Below, one piece after another: positions 1 to 5,813 of a stretch of 6,124 bases of DNA. The DNA comes from Hungatella sp. UBA5982 (GTDB taxonomy: Bacteria > Bacillota > Clostridia > Lachnospirales > Lachnospiraceae). Made by a program: the position numbers and the translations under genes. Positions within the stretch are counted from its first letter, which is position 1, and each line of letters starts with the position of its first letter. The notes under the pieces were generated by a model that was not told the DNA's origin, did not search any database, and saw nothing but the letters and a program-made list of their open reading frames with translations. Location of the stretch: positions 3,599 to 9,722 of the forward strand of contig DJBG01000111.1 in the NCBI GenBank assembly GCA_002429965.1, given 5' to 3'.

Positions 1-1
1 C

Positions 2-655
2 GAGGGAGAGCCTGGAAAGATGGTGGATCTCTATAAAAAGATCCTGGCGAATCAAATGGACGACCTAGGGGAAGAACTGGAAGAGATAAGAAGCGGCATA
101 TTAAGCGATTTTTCCGGGGAACAGGCTTCTATTCAGGCACAGTCTAAAAACTCCCGCAAGGAAGGGCTTATGAAGGAAAAACTGACGATCAACCCAAACC
201 GCACCGAATACGGCGACAAGAAAGCGGAGATCGTGGATTTTGGACTTCTGGACGAAAGAGGAAATGTGACTAATCTCCTCCTTAAGGGGGAACGCTTTAC
301 CATTAAGGAGCGGATCCGTTTTCATACCAAAATCGATACGCCGATCTTTACCTATACCATCAAAGATAAACGGGGAGCCGATTTAACCGGCACCAACACC
401 ATGTACGAGGCCTCTGATGTGCAGGCCGTGGGAAAAGGCGATGAATATGAGGTGGAATTTAACCAGAAAATGACCCTTCAGGGAGGGGAGTATCTTCTTT
501 CCATGAGCTGCACGGGATTTGAAAACGGAGAGCATGTGGTTTACCACCGCCTGTATGACATCGCAAACATTACGGTCATTTCCAATAAAAATACGGTAGG
601 TATTTATGATATGGAACCGGAAGTAAGCTTAACGCTTTACCGGGCAGGAGAGTGA
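2..655 (+). CDS. Polysaccharide ABC transporter ATP-binding protein, Wzt-like (5'-truncated; C-terminal glycan-binding domain)
   Basis: The frame is open from the left edge, so this is the 3' part of a longer gene. The ATG at 20 has no ribosome binding site and is probably an internal Met. The first residues (EGEPGKMVDLYKKIL) resemble the end of the ATPase domain in Wzt-type exporters. A charged helical linker follows (about 50-180). From about 182 to 634 comes a beta-rich domain that I read as Wzt_C. Its support is an RTEYGDKKAEI start, a 'TPIFTYTIKDKRGADLTGTNT' block near 338-400 matching the family's P-x-F-x-x-x-I-x-D...G-T-N-T signature, and an 'LQGGEYLLSMS' strand. In this family the ATPase works with the Wzm permease to flip a finished lipid-linked glycan outward, and the C-terminal domain can bind the chain's non-reducing end. 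Walker motifs lie outside the window. The downstream methyltransferase starts 13 nt after the stop, so an operon is likely. Confidence 0.85.
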   Translation, partial: EGEPGKMVDLYKKILANQMDDLGEELEEIRSGILSDFSGEQASIQAQSKNSRKEGLMKEKLTINPNRTEYGDKKAEIVDFGLLDERGNVTNLLLKGERFTIKERIRFHTKIDTPIFTYTIKDKRGADLTGTNTMYEASDVQAVGKGDEYEVEFNQKMTLQGGEYLLSMSCTGFENGEHVVYHRLYDIANITVISNKNTVGIYDMEPEVSLTLYRAGE

Positions 656-660
656 GGAGG
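654..660 (+). promoter_or_regulatory. Ribosome binding site of the methyltransferase, overlapping the upstream stop codon
   Basis: GAGGAGG at 654-660 lies 8 nt before the ATG at 669 and overlaps the TGA (653-655) of the transporter gene. This near-perfect Shine-Dalgarno fixes the methyltransferase start. Its position at the stop suggests that the two genes are translated from one message. Confidence 0.8.
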
Positions 661-668
661 AAACGTCC

Positions 669-1448
669 ATGAATGATATCAGCCCTGAACTTAAGAAGCT
701 GTTTTTAAAATATGATGGGGATACAAAAAAGCTGCTGCAGGAACATCCTAATCTGGATTACTTATATGCGTTATCCGATATACGCGAGAACTTACTGGAG
801 TGGTATGAATTTGATGAGGCGGGCTCCCTGCTTCAGATAGGGTCCGACTATGGTGCCCTGACCGGCTTGTACAGCCGGCGGGTCAGACAGGTAACCGTCC
901 TTGAACCAGAACATAATAATCTGTCTGTGAACCGGCTTCGCAATGAAAAACAGGATAACATCCGGTATATAACCGGAGAATTAGACTCCTTTGAAGAGGA
1001 AGGCTTTGATTATGTGGTGATGGTGGGATCCTTAATGCCGCCCTATGACAAGCATATAAAAAAGGCAAAATCCCTTTTAAAGCCGGAAGGAAAGCTGATT
1101 CTTTCCATATGCAACCGCTTAGGTCTTAAATATCAGGCCGGTGCAGTTCCTGACAAGGACCGCCTTTCGAGGGCAGAGGTTCTAGAACTTTTGTGCGGAG
1201 AAGACGGACAGCAGGGAAAGGCAGAATTCTATTATCCCATGCCGGATTACCGCCTGCCTGTTACCATGTATTCCGATGAGTACTTACCGGGCAAGGGAGA
1301 TTTAACACATGCCATTCTGGCTTATGATTATCCCAAATATCTGAGGTTTGATTTAGGAAAGATGTTTGACGAGGTATGTGAGGGAAAGCAGTTTGAGACA
1401 TTTGCCAATTCATTTTTAACCATTTGGAGCCGCTATGAAGAAAATTAA
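669..1448 (+). CDS. Class I SAM-dependent methyltransferase of glycan cluster
   Basis: A 259-residue soluble protein with a Rossmann-type methyltransferase core. Motif I is 'LLQIGSDYGALTG' (residues 54-66, the SAM-binding loop). The acidic residue ending strand 2 is Glu79 in 'VTVLEPE'. A strand-4 region 'FDYVVMVGSL' (113-122) is followed by 'LLKPEGKLILS' (136-146). The N-terminal 50 residues are helical. The C-terminal part has an aromatic/proline block, 'FYYPMPDYRLP' (187-197), which may form the acceptor site. No signal peptide or membrane segment is visible. The gene sits 13 nt after the Wzt-like gene, and its end overlaps the following glycosyltransferase by 14 nt, so the proteins are probably co-produced. 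By analogy with the methyltransferase parts of WbdD and WsaE, it may O-methylate a glycan end or a phosphate cap. That acceptor is an inference; methylation of an internal sugar or a nucleotide sugar is also possible. Confidence 0.85.
   Translation: MNDISPELKKLFLKYDGDTKKLLQEHPNLDYLYALSDIRENLLEWYEFDEAGSLLQIGSDYGALTGLYSRRVRQVTVLEPEHNNLSVNRLRNEKQDNIRYITGELDSFEEEGFDYVVMVGSLMPPYDKHIKKAKSLLKPEGKLILSICNRLGLKYQAGAVPDKDRLSRAEVLELLCGEDGQQGKAEFYYPMPDYRLPVTMYSDEYLPGKGDLTHAILAYDYPKYLRFDLGKMFDEVCEGKQFETFANSFLTIWSRYEEN
1426..1429 (+). promoter_or_regulatory. Ribosome binding site inside the methyltransferase gene, deciding the overlapping start
   Basis: GGAG at 1426-1429 is 5 nt before the ATG at 1435 and lies within the last codons of the methyltransferase gene. 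It is short but well placed. It supports a start that overlaps the upstream stop (1446-1448) and suggests translational coupling. Confidence 0.5.
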
Positions 1449-2184
1449 CTTTGTAAAATACAACAAGACCCGCAGGGAAGCGTTCCAGATCCGTACCAGC
1501 CTGGTGGAAGCGGAAGGCTGTCCTTTTGTAGAAAAGACGGCCTTAAGGCCTGAGGGTGTTGCACATATAAAATCCCTTGGGGAAAAATATAAAAGCCTTG
1601 CTACCCAAAGCCAGGGGCTTAAGGTCGCCGGGGTTTCCATAAGTCCGGATGAAAGGACCGCCCGTTTCGATTTCCTTAGGGGCCATACCCTTTCCGAGCT
1701 ATTGGGAAAGGAGATCAGTAATGGGAGGATTCCCGTATCCAAAATGGAAGACGCACTTTCCCTGATCCTTGGCGTGAAAGAAAACTGCATCATTCCCTTT
1801 ACCATTACGGCTGAATTTGAAGAGGCGTTCGGAACGCTCACTGATTCGGATGAAAGCATAAAAAAAGACTGGGCGTTTAAAACCTCCAACATTGACTGCC
1901 TTTTTGAGAACATCATGATGACTGAGGATGGTCCTTACCTCCTGGATTATGAATGGGTATTTTCCTTCCCGGTCCCGGTCACTTTTATAAAGTTCCGGGT
2001 TCTTTATTATTTTTACGAGCAGTATAAAAGCCTTTTATCCTATGATTCCATGGAAACTTTTATGGAAGAGTTCGGTGTGGAGGCAGACCGCATCCCAACG
2101 TATGCGGAGATGGAACGCTGCTTCCAGGAATATGTTCACGGAGAGAACCAGCAGATTTATCTGGTCAATTACATGCAGGAAACC
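1435..2184 (+). other. Kinase-like N-terminal domain of the large glycosyltransferase
   Basis: Residues 1-250 show the landmarks of a kinase fold in order and at sensible spacing. These are a Val-Glu-Lys (Lys34) candidate for ATP anchoring, a hinge-like 'FDFLRGHTL', and D154-x4-N159 spaced as in the HRDxxxxN loop. Asp171 in 'LLDYEW' stands where DFG should be. There is no clear Gly-rich loop, and the HRD His and Arg are replaced by Asn152 and Ile153. It could therefore be an active phosphotransferase of the WbdD/WaaP kind or a pseudokinase. The assignment is by eye only. Confidence 0.6.
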
Positions 2185-4548
2185 CATGCCTTGCCTGAGG
2201 ATATGTATGACTTATCCCGGGTGATCGATGAGACAAAGGAACGTCTTTCCCAAATGGATATGGAGATTCGGGAAAAGGATGTGCTCATCACCAGACAGCA
2301 GGAGGAGAAGCGTCTGACCGATAATCATGTGACCAACCAGGAGATGATCATTCAGACTCTCCGGACGGATTGTGACAATATGAGGGAGACGATCTCCTGG
2401 CTTCAGGGGCATGAGGCACTGATCTTCCGCGTCAGAAGAAAGCTGGGCAGAATCTTTAACGAAAGGTTCCCAAAGGGGACCAGAAAGCGGAAACTGCTGT
2501 TATATGCTAAGGACACGGTATTCCATCCGCTGAAATCTTTCCGCCTCTATACAACAGAGGAAGGGAGGAACCTGATCGAAGGTGATATGAAGATTGGAGA
2601 TGCCTACCGGGTCCATGGAAAGCTCCGTTTTATAAAAGAGGGTCACCCCATGGTATCCATCATCATCCCGGTCTACAATCAGATCCATTATACCTATGCC
2701 TGTCTTGCGTCTATTCTGGAACATACCGGGGACGTGGTGTATGAGGTTATCATAGCGGATGATGTTTCCACGGATGCAACAGCCGAGCTTTCAAAATTCA
2801 CGGAAAACGTAATTATATGCCGCAATGAAACCAACCAGGGATTTTTGCGCAACTGCAACCAGGCAGCCAAAGCTGCCAGGGGAAAATATGTCATGTTTCT
2901 TAACAATGACACCCAGGTGACGGAAGGCTGGTTAAGCAGCCTGGTGAACTTAATTGAATCAGACCCAACCATCGGTATGGTGGGCTCCAAGCTGGTTTAT
3001 CCCGATGGACGCCTGCAGGAAGCAGGAGGGATCATCTTCCGTGACGGCTCCGGCTGGAATTACGGACGCCTTGACGATCCGGATAAGCCGGAATACAACT
3101 ATGTAAAAGATGTGGACTATATATCCGGGGCTGCCATCCTTCTTTCCAATGACCTATGGAAACGGATCGGCGGATTTGACGACCGTTTTGCCCCTGCCTA
3201 CTGCGAAGATTCGGATCTCGCCTTTGAGGTGCGGAGGGCCGGCCTCCGGGTGGTTTACCAGCCTCTGTCCAAGGTCATACATTTTGAGGGCATTTCCAAT
3301 GGAACGGATGTCAACGGCTCAGGCCTTAAGCGTTACCAGGTGGAAAATGGCCGTAAGTTAAGGGAAAAGTGGGCGGCTGAATTTAACCTGCAGAGTGAAA
3401 ACGACGGAAATCCCGACGTATTCCATGCCAGGGAGAGAAGCCAGGACAAGGACATTATCCTGGTCGTGGACCATTATGTTCCCACCTATGACCGGGATGC
3501 CGGCTCCAAAACTACTTTCCAGTATTTGAAGATGTTCATAGAAAAAGGCTATATAGTGAAATTTCTGGGAGATAATTTCCTTCATGAGGAACCATATTCC
3601 ACCGCTTTGCAGCAGATGGGAATTGAGATTCTTTACGGTAAGGAATACCAGGCACAGATATGGAACTGGTTAAAGGAACATGGAAATGATATTAAGGTAG
3701 CTTATTTGAACCGTCCTCATATTGCCGCCAAGTATGTGGATTTCCTCAAGGATAAAACAAACATCAAGATGATTTATTATGGGCATGACCTGCATTTCTT
3801 AAGGGAAGGCAGAGAGTATGAGCTGACCGGAAATCCTAAGAAGAGGGAGACATCCGAGTACTGGAAGTCTGTGGAGCTTCGCCTTATGAGAAAGGCTGCG
3901 GTATCCTATTATCCCTCCTATGTGGAAAGGGAGGCCATTCATGAGATAGAGCCTTCTATCCATGTAAAAGCTATTGTAGCGTATGTTTATGAAAAGTTCT
4001 TAAACCACATCCCTGATGACTTTGAAAAGAGGGAAGGGCTCTTGTTTGTGGGAGGATTTGCTCATCCCCCTAATGCAGATGCAGTTTTGTGGTTTGCACA
4101 GGAAATATTCCCTTTAATCCGGGAACAGCTTCCTATCAATTTCTACATCGTGGGCTCCAAAGTAACCGATGAGATTAAGGCTCTGGAGCAGCCAGGCAGC
4201 GGAATCATTGTAAAAGGGTTTGTATCAGAAGAAGAACTGGCAAGTCTTTATTTAAACTGCCGGATTGTGGTGGTGCCTCTGCGTTATGGCGCAGGTGTTA
4301 AGGGGAAAGTCATCGAAGCCTTATATAACGGCGCTCCGGTGGTCACCACGTCCATCGGTGCAGAGGGAATCCCTGAGGCAGACAAGGTCATGGTGGTGAG
4401 AGATGAGCCGGCAGCCTTTGCAGGAGAGGTGGTTTCCCTGTATCAGGATGCTGGCCGGTGCAAACAGATGTGTCTGGAAACTCAGGATTATATCCGCAAA
4501 TACCACAGCATAGAGGCAGCCTGGAATGTAATCGGAGAAGATTTTTAA
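1435..4548 (+). CDS. Multidomain glycosyltransferase: kinase-like domain, coiled coil, GT2, GT4
   Basis: A 1037-residue cytoplasmic protein with no signal peptide. Residues 1-250 look like a divergent protein-kinase/LPS-kinase fold: Lys34 in 'FVEK', hinge-like 'FDFLRGHTLSELL' (78-90), catalytic-loop-like 'IDCLFEN' (Asp154, Asn159) and 'LLDYEW' (Asp171) in the DFG position. Residues 264-323 form a heptad coiled coil. Residues 331-370 are strongly basic. A GT2 domain covers about 405-640: 'VSIIIPVYN', Asp442-Asp443, 'FLNNDTQ' (Asp492) and 'YCEDSDLAFEVRRAG' (587-603). A GT4 domain covers about 672-1037: 'VVDHYVPTYDRDAGS', 'LLFVGGFAHPPNADAVLWF' and 'VPLRYGAGVKGKVIEAL' with Glu961; the first position of the usual E-x7-E is Ala953. 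Two glycosyltransferase domains imply two linkages, as in chain-building enzymes such as WsaE. The start overlaps the methyltransferase gene by 14 nt. The sugar donor cannot be read from sequence. Confidence 0.9.
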   Translation: MKKINFVKYNKTRREAFQIRTSLVEAEGCPFVEKTALRPEGVAHIKSLGEKYKSLATQSQGLKVAGVSISPDERTARFDFLRGHTLSELLGKEISNGRIPVSKMEDALSLILGVKENCIIPFTITAEFEEAFGTLTDSDESIKKDWAFKTSNIDCLFENIMMTEDGPYLLDYEWVFSFPVPVTFIKFRVLYYFYEQYKSLLSYDSMETFMEEFGVEADRIPTYAEMERCFQEYVHGENQQIYLVNYMQETHALPEDMYDLSRVIDETKERLSQMDMEIREKDVLITRQQEEKRLTDNHVTNQEMIIQTLRTDCDNMRETISWLQGHEALIFRVRRKLGRIFNERFPKGTRKRKLLLYAKDTVFHPLKSFRLYTTEEGRNLIEGDMKIGDAYRVHGKLRFIKEGHPMVSIIIPVYNQIHYTYACLASILEHTGDVVYEVIIADDVSTDATAELSKFTENVIICRNETNQGFLRNCNQAAKAARGKYVMFLNNDTQVTEGWLSSLVNLIESDPTIGMVGSKLVYPDGRLQEAGGIIFRDGSGWNYGRLDDPDKPEYNYVKDVDYISGAAILLSNDLWKRIGGFDDRFAPAYCEDSDLAFEVRRAGLRVVYQPLSKVIHFEGISNGTDVNGSGLKRYQVENGRKLREKWAAEFNLQSENDGNPDVFHARERSQDKDIILVVDHYVPTYDRDAGSKTTFQYLKMFIEKGYIVKFLGDNFLHEEPYSTALQQMGIEILYGKEYQAQIWNWLKEHGNDIKVAYLNRPHIAAKYVDFLKDKTNIKMIYYGHDLHFLREGREYELTGNPKKRETSEYWKSVELRLMRKAAVSYYPSYVEREAIHEIEPSIHVKAIVAYVYEKFLNHIPDDFEKREGLLFVGGFAHPPNADAVLWFAQEIFPLIREQLPINFYIVGSKVTDEIKALEQPGSGIIVKGFVSEEELASLYLNCRIVVVPLRYGAGVKGKVIEALYNGAPVVTTSIGAEGIPEADKVMVVRDEPAAFAGEVVSLYQDAGRCKQMCLETQDYIRKYHSIEAAWNVIGEDF
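2224..2403 (+). other. Coiled-coil segment, nine heptads, between kinase-like and GT2 domains
   Basis: Residues 264-323 keep a heptad register without a break. The a positions 264, 271, 278, 285, 292, 299, 306, 313 and 320 hold I, L, I, I, K, V, I, C, I. The d positions include M274, L309, M316 and L323, with polar residues in the middle heptads. The stretch has no proline or glycine and is rich in E, K, R and Q. It would be a helix of about 9 nm and may oligomerise the enzyme or act as a spacer. Confidence 0.75.
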
Positions 4549-4562
4549 CGGTAAAGTTTAAT

Positions 4563-4595
4563 GCATCCTCGCCCCGGCCTGACCGGGCGAGGTGC
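4563..4595 (+). terminator. GC-rich hairpin without T-tract (possible terminator or attenuator)
   Basis: CCTCGCCC-c-GG (4567-4577) pairs with CCGGGCGAGG (4583-4592) around the 5-nt loop CCTGA, giving 10 bp with one bulged C. GCA (4563-4565) and TGC (4593-4595) extend the stem past a bulged T. It starts 14 nt after the glycosyltransferase stop, where a terminator is expected. The downstream sequence (TGTACCGCACTTG) lacks the T-run of an intrinsic terminator. It may therefore pause or attenuate transcription, or protect the upstream mRNA 3' end. No promoter was recognised in the rest of this 111-nt gap. Confidence 0.5.
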
Positions 4596-4643
4596 TGTAC
4601 CGCACTTGAATTGAGAGAAAGGAACTGAGGAGAAGGTTAGAAG

Positions 4644-4654
4644 AAAGGAAGAGG
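4644..4654 (+). promoter_or_regulatory. Purine-rich ribosome binding site of the acyltransferase
   Basis: AAAGGAAGAGG at 4644-4654 ends 5 nt before the ATG at 4660 and lies at the end of a purine-rich tract beginning near 4613. It supports that start. The tract offers two overlapping Shine-Dalgarno registers, AAGGA with 10-nt spacing and GAGG with 5-nt spacing. Confidence 0.6.
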
Positions 4655-4659
4655 ATCAC

Positions 4660-5754
4660 ATGGAAGAGAAAAAAAGGGACCGGCTTCTGTTTTGGGATAT
4701 TTTAAAGGGGATCGGAATCGTCTCTATTGTGTTTGGTCATTCCCAGAATCTGGGAGTTGCCATTCGGACGGTGTATTATTACCATCTGGCCATATTCTTT
4801 TTCATTTCAGGATACTTATACAAAGAAGAGCGCTACGGGGATGCCCCCTTTGACTTTTTCGCACGTAGGTTAAAGAATATGTGGGTGCCCTATTTCTGCT
4901 ATGGGGGCCTGTTCGTTTTATTACATAACCTGCTTTCTAAGTATCTGCTTTTTCTGTCTGATTCTGATTACGGCAAAAAGGAGATGATCCTTGCCATGAC
5001 AAATACCCTGTTCCTCCGCTGTCCGGAAGGCCCGTCAGGAGCCATGTGGTTCGTGCCTCTCATGCTGGCGGCAGGAACAGGCTTTTCGGTCATCCTCTGG
5101 TTCTGCCGGAACTATCTTCCGGATTCTTTCCGGCCATGGGCAGCAGCGGCTCTCTGTATTGGAGCAGGGCTTTTTGGCACAGCTCTCATCCGGAGGGAGA
5201 TATTCTTAAACTACCATCTTCAGACAGCCTTATTGATGATTCCGGTTTATTATAGCGGATATGCTGTGCGGACTTTTAAGATATCCCTTGAAAGATATGT
5301 GACATGGTATGGTGCAGCCCTTTGTTCGGGACTTTTCTATTATTTCCTGATGTTTACAGGGGAAAGTGTGGAGCTGTCCGCCAATCAGATACCCGGAGGA
5401 ATCAATTTTTATATCATTTCCGCAGCAGGTATTTATCTCTGCTGTTATGTGGCCAAATGTTTGCAGAAGGTTCCGAAGGCAGGTAAGGCTGCGGCCCTGA
5501 TTGGAAGATATTCCTTTGATATCATGGCTCTTCATTTCCTGGTGTTTAAGATCTGTGACCGGATTTATGCCCGGATGATATTGGAACCGGTAGAAAATCA
5601 GGGAGGATTCCCCCACTCCTATCCGGAATTACATATCCTGTACCTTGTTTTGGGAATTGTCCTTCCGGTCCTTTTTGCAATAGGAGCAAGGAAGGCAATT
5701 CATGGCCTAGGCGGTATGCTTCGGTCCCGGTCAGGGAAACCGCAGGTTTTATGA
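4660..5754 (+). CDS. Membrane acyltransferase, acyltransferase-3 family (OafA/NodX-like)
   Basis: A 364-residue hydrophobic protein with about ten membrane segments (roughly residues 14-30, 36-53, 76-96, 128-148, 158-174, 186-202, 213-232, 247-266, 284-303 and 325-345), close to the usual family length. Family marks are the N-terminal 'FWDILKGIGIVSIVFGHS' (Asp13, His27), then 'YHLAIFFFISGYLY' (41-54), a basic loop 'FFARRLKNMWVPYF', 'GAMWFVPLML' (127-136) and the late 'IGRYSFDIMALHFLVFK' (281-297, His292). Such proteins move acetyl or other acyl groups onto sugars of surface glycans, with His27 a candidate catalytic residue. It follows the glycosyltransferase gene after a hairpin and has no clear promoter of its own, so it probably depends on read-through. 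The position suggests O-acylation of the same glycan. The acyl group and acceptor cannot be told from sequence. Confidence 0.88.
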   Translation: MEEKKRDRLLFWDILKGIGIVSIVFGHSQNLGVAIRTVYYYHLAIFFFISGYLYKEERYGDAPFDFFARRLKNMWVPYFCYGGLFVLLHNLLSKYLLFLSDSDYGKKEMILAMTNTLFLRCPEGPSGAMWFVPLMLAAGTGFSVILWFCRNYLPDSFRPWAAAALCIGAGLFGTALIRREIFLNYHLQTALLMIPVYYSGYAVRTFKISLERYVTWYGAALCSGLFYYFLMFTGESVELSANQIPGGINFYIISAAGIYLCCYVAKCLQKVPKAGKAAALIGRYSFDIMALHFLVFKICDRIYARMILEPVENQGGFPHSYPELHILYLVLGIVLPVLFAIGARKAIHGLGGMLRSRSGKPQVL

Positions 5755-5770
5755 GCTTGCACTGCGGACT

Positions 5771-5781
5771 TATGATATAAT
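5771..5781 (+). promoter_or_regulatory. Extended -10 vegetative promoter for the nucleotidyltransferase
   Basis: TATGATATAAT at 5771-5781 is a perfect TRTGn-TATAAT extended -10 element of the housekeeping sigma factor. No good -35 lies at 16-18 nt spacing; TTGCAC at 5757-5762 is only 13 nt upstream. Extended -10 promoters tolerate this. Transcription would start near 5787-5789, leaving a leader of about 26 nt. It suggests that the downstream sugar-nucleotide genes can be transcribed independently of the upstream cluster. Confidence 0.65.
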
Positions 5782-5799
5782 AACATTAGAAAAGATGTC

Positions 5800-5805
5800 A
5801 GGAGG
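5800..5805 (+). promoter_or_regulatory. Ribosome binding site of the nucleotidyltransferase
   Basis: AGGAGG at 5800-5805 lies 8 nt before the ATG at 5814. It fixes this start over the ATG at 5795, which belongs to another frame with no recognisable protein. Confidence 0.8.
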
Positions 5806-5813
5806 ATACAATT

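Noticed and set aside
20..655. Treating the ATG at 20 as the true start of the first gene
   Set aside because: The frame is open to the left edge with sensible Wzt-like residues (EGEPGK) before it and no ribosome binding site, so the gene is cut by the window.
1430..1448. Programmed frameshift fusing methyltransferase and glycosyltransferase
   Set aside because: A +1 shift would be needed, but no slippery heptamer or stimulatory structure is visible. The second gene has its own ATG and a GGAG site.
1416..1916. 166-codon open frame on the minus strand over the start of the large glycosyltransferase
   Set aside because: It lies antisense to a well-supported coding region with kinase-like motifs, and its translation shows no recognisable domain.
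5757..5762. TTGCAC as a -35 box for the TATAAT at 5776
   Set aside because: The spacer is 13 nt, too short for a standard sigma-A promoter; the extended -10 element explains the site better.
5740..5767. Inverted repeat CCGCAG...CTGCGG spanning the acyltransferase stop codon, as a terminator
   Set aside because: The stem is only 6 bp with a 16-nt loop and no T-tract, and it runs into the promoter region; it could be chance.
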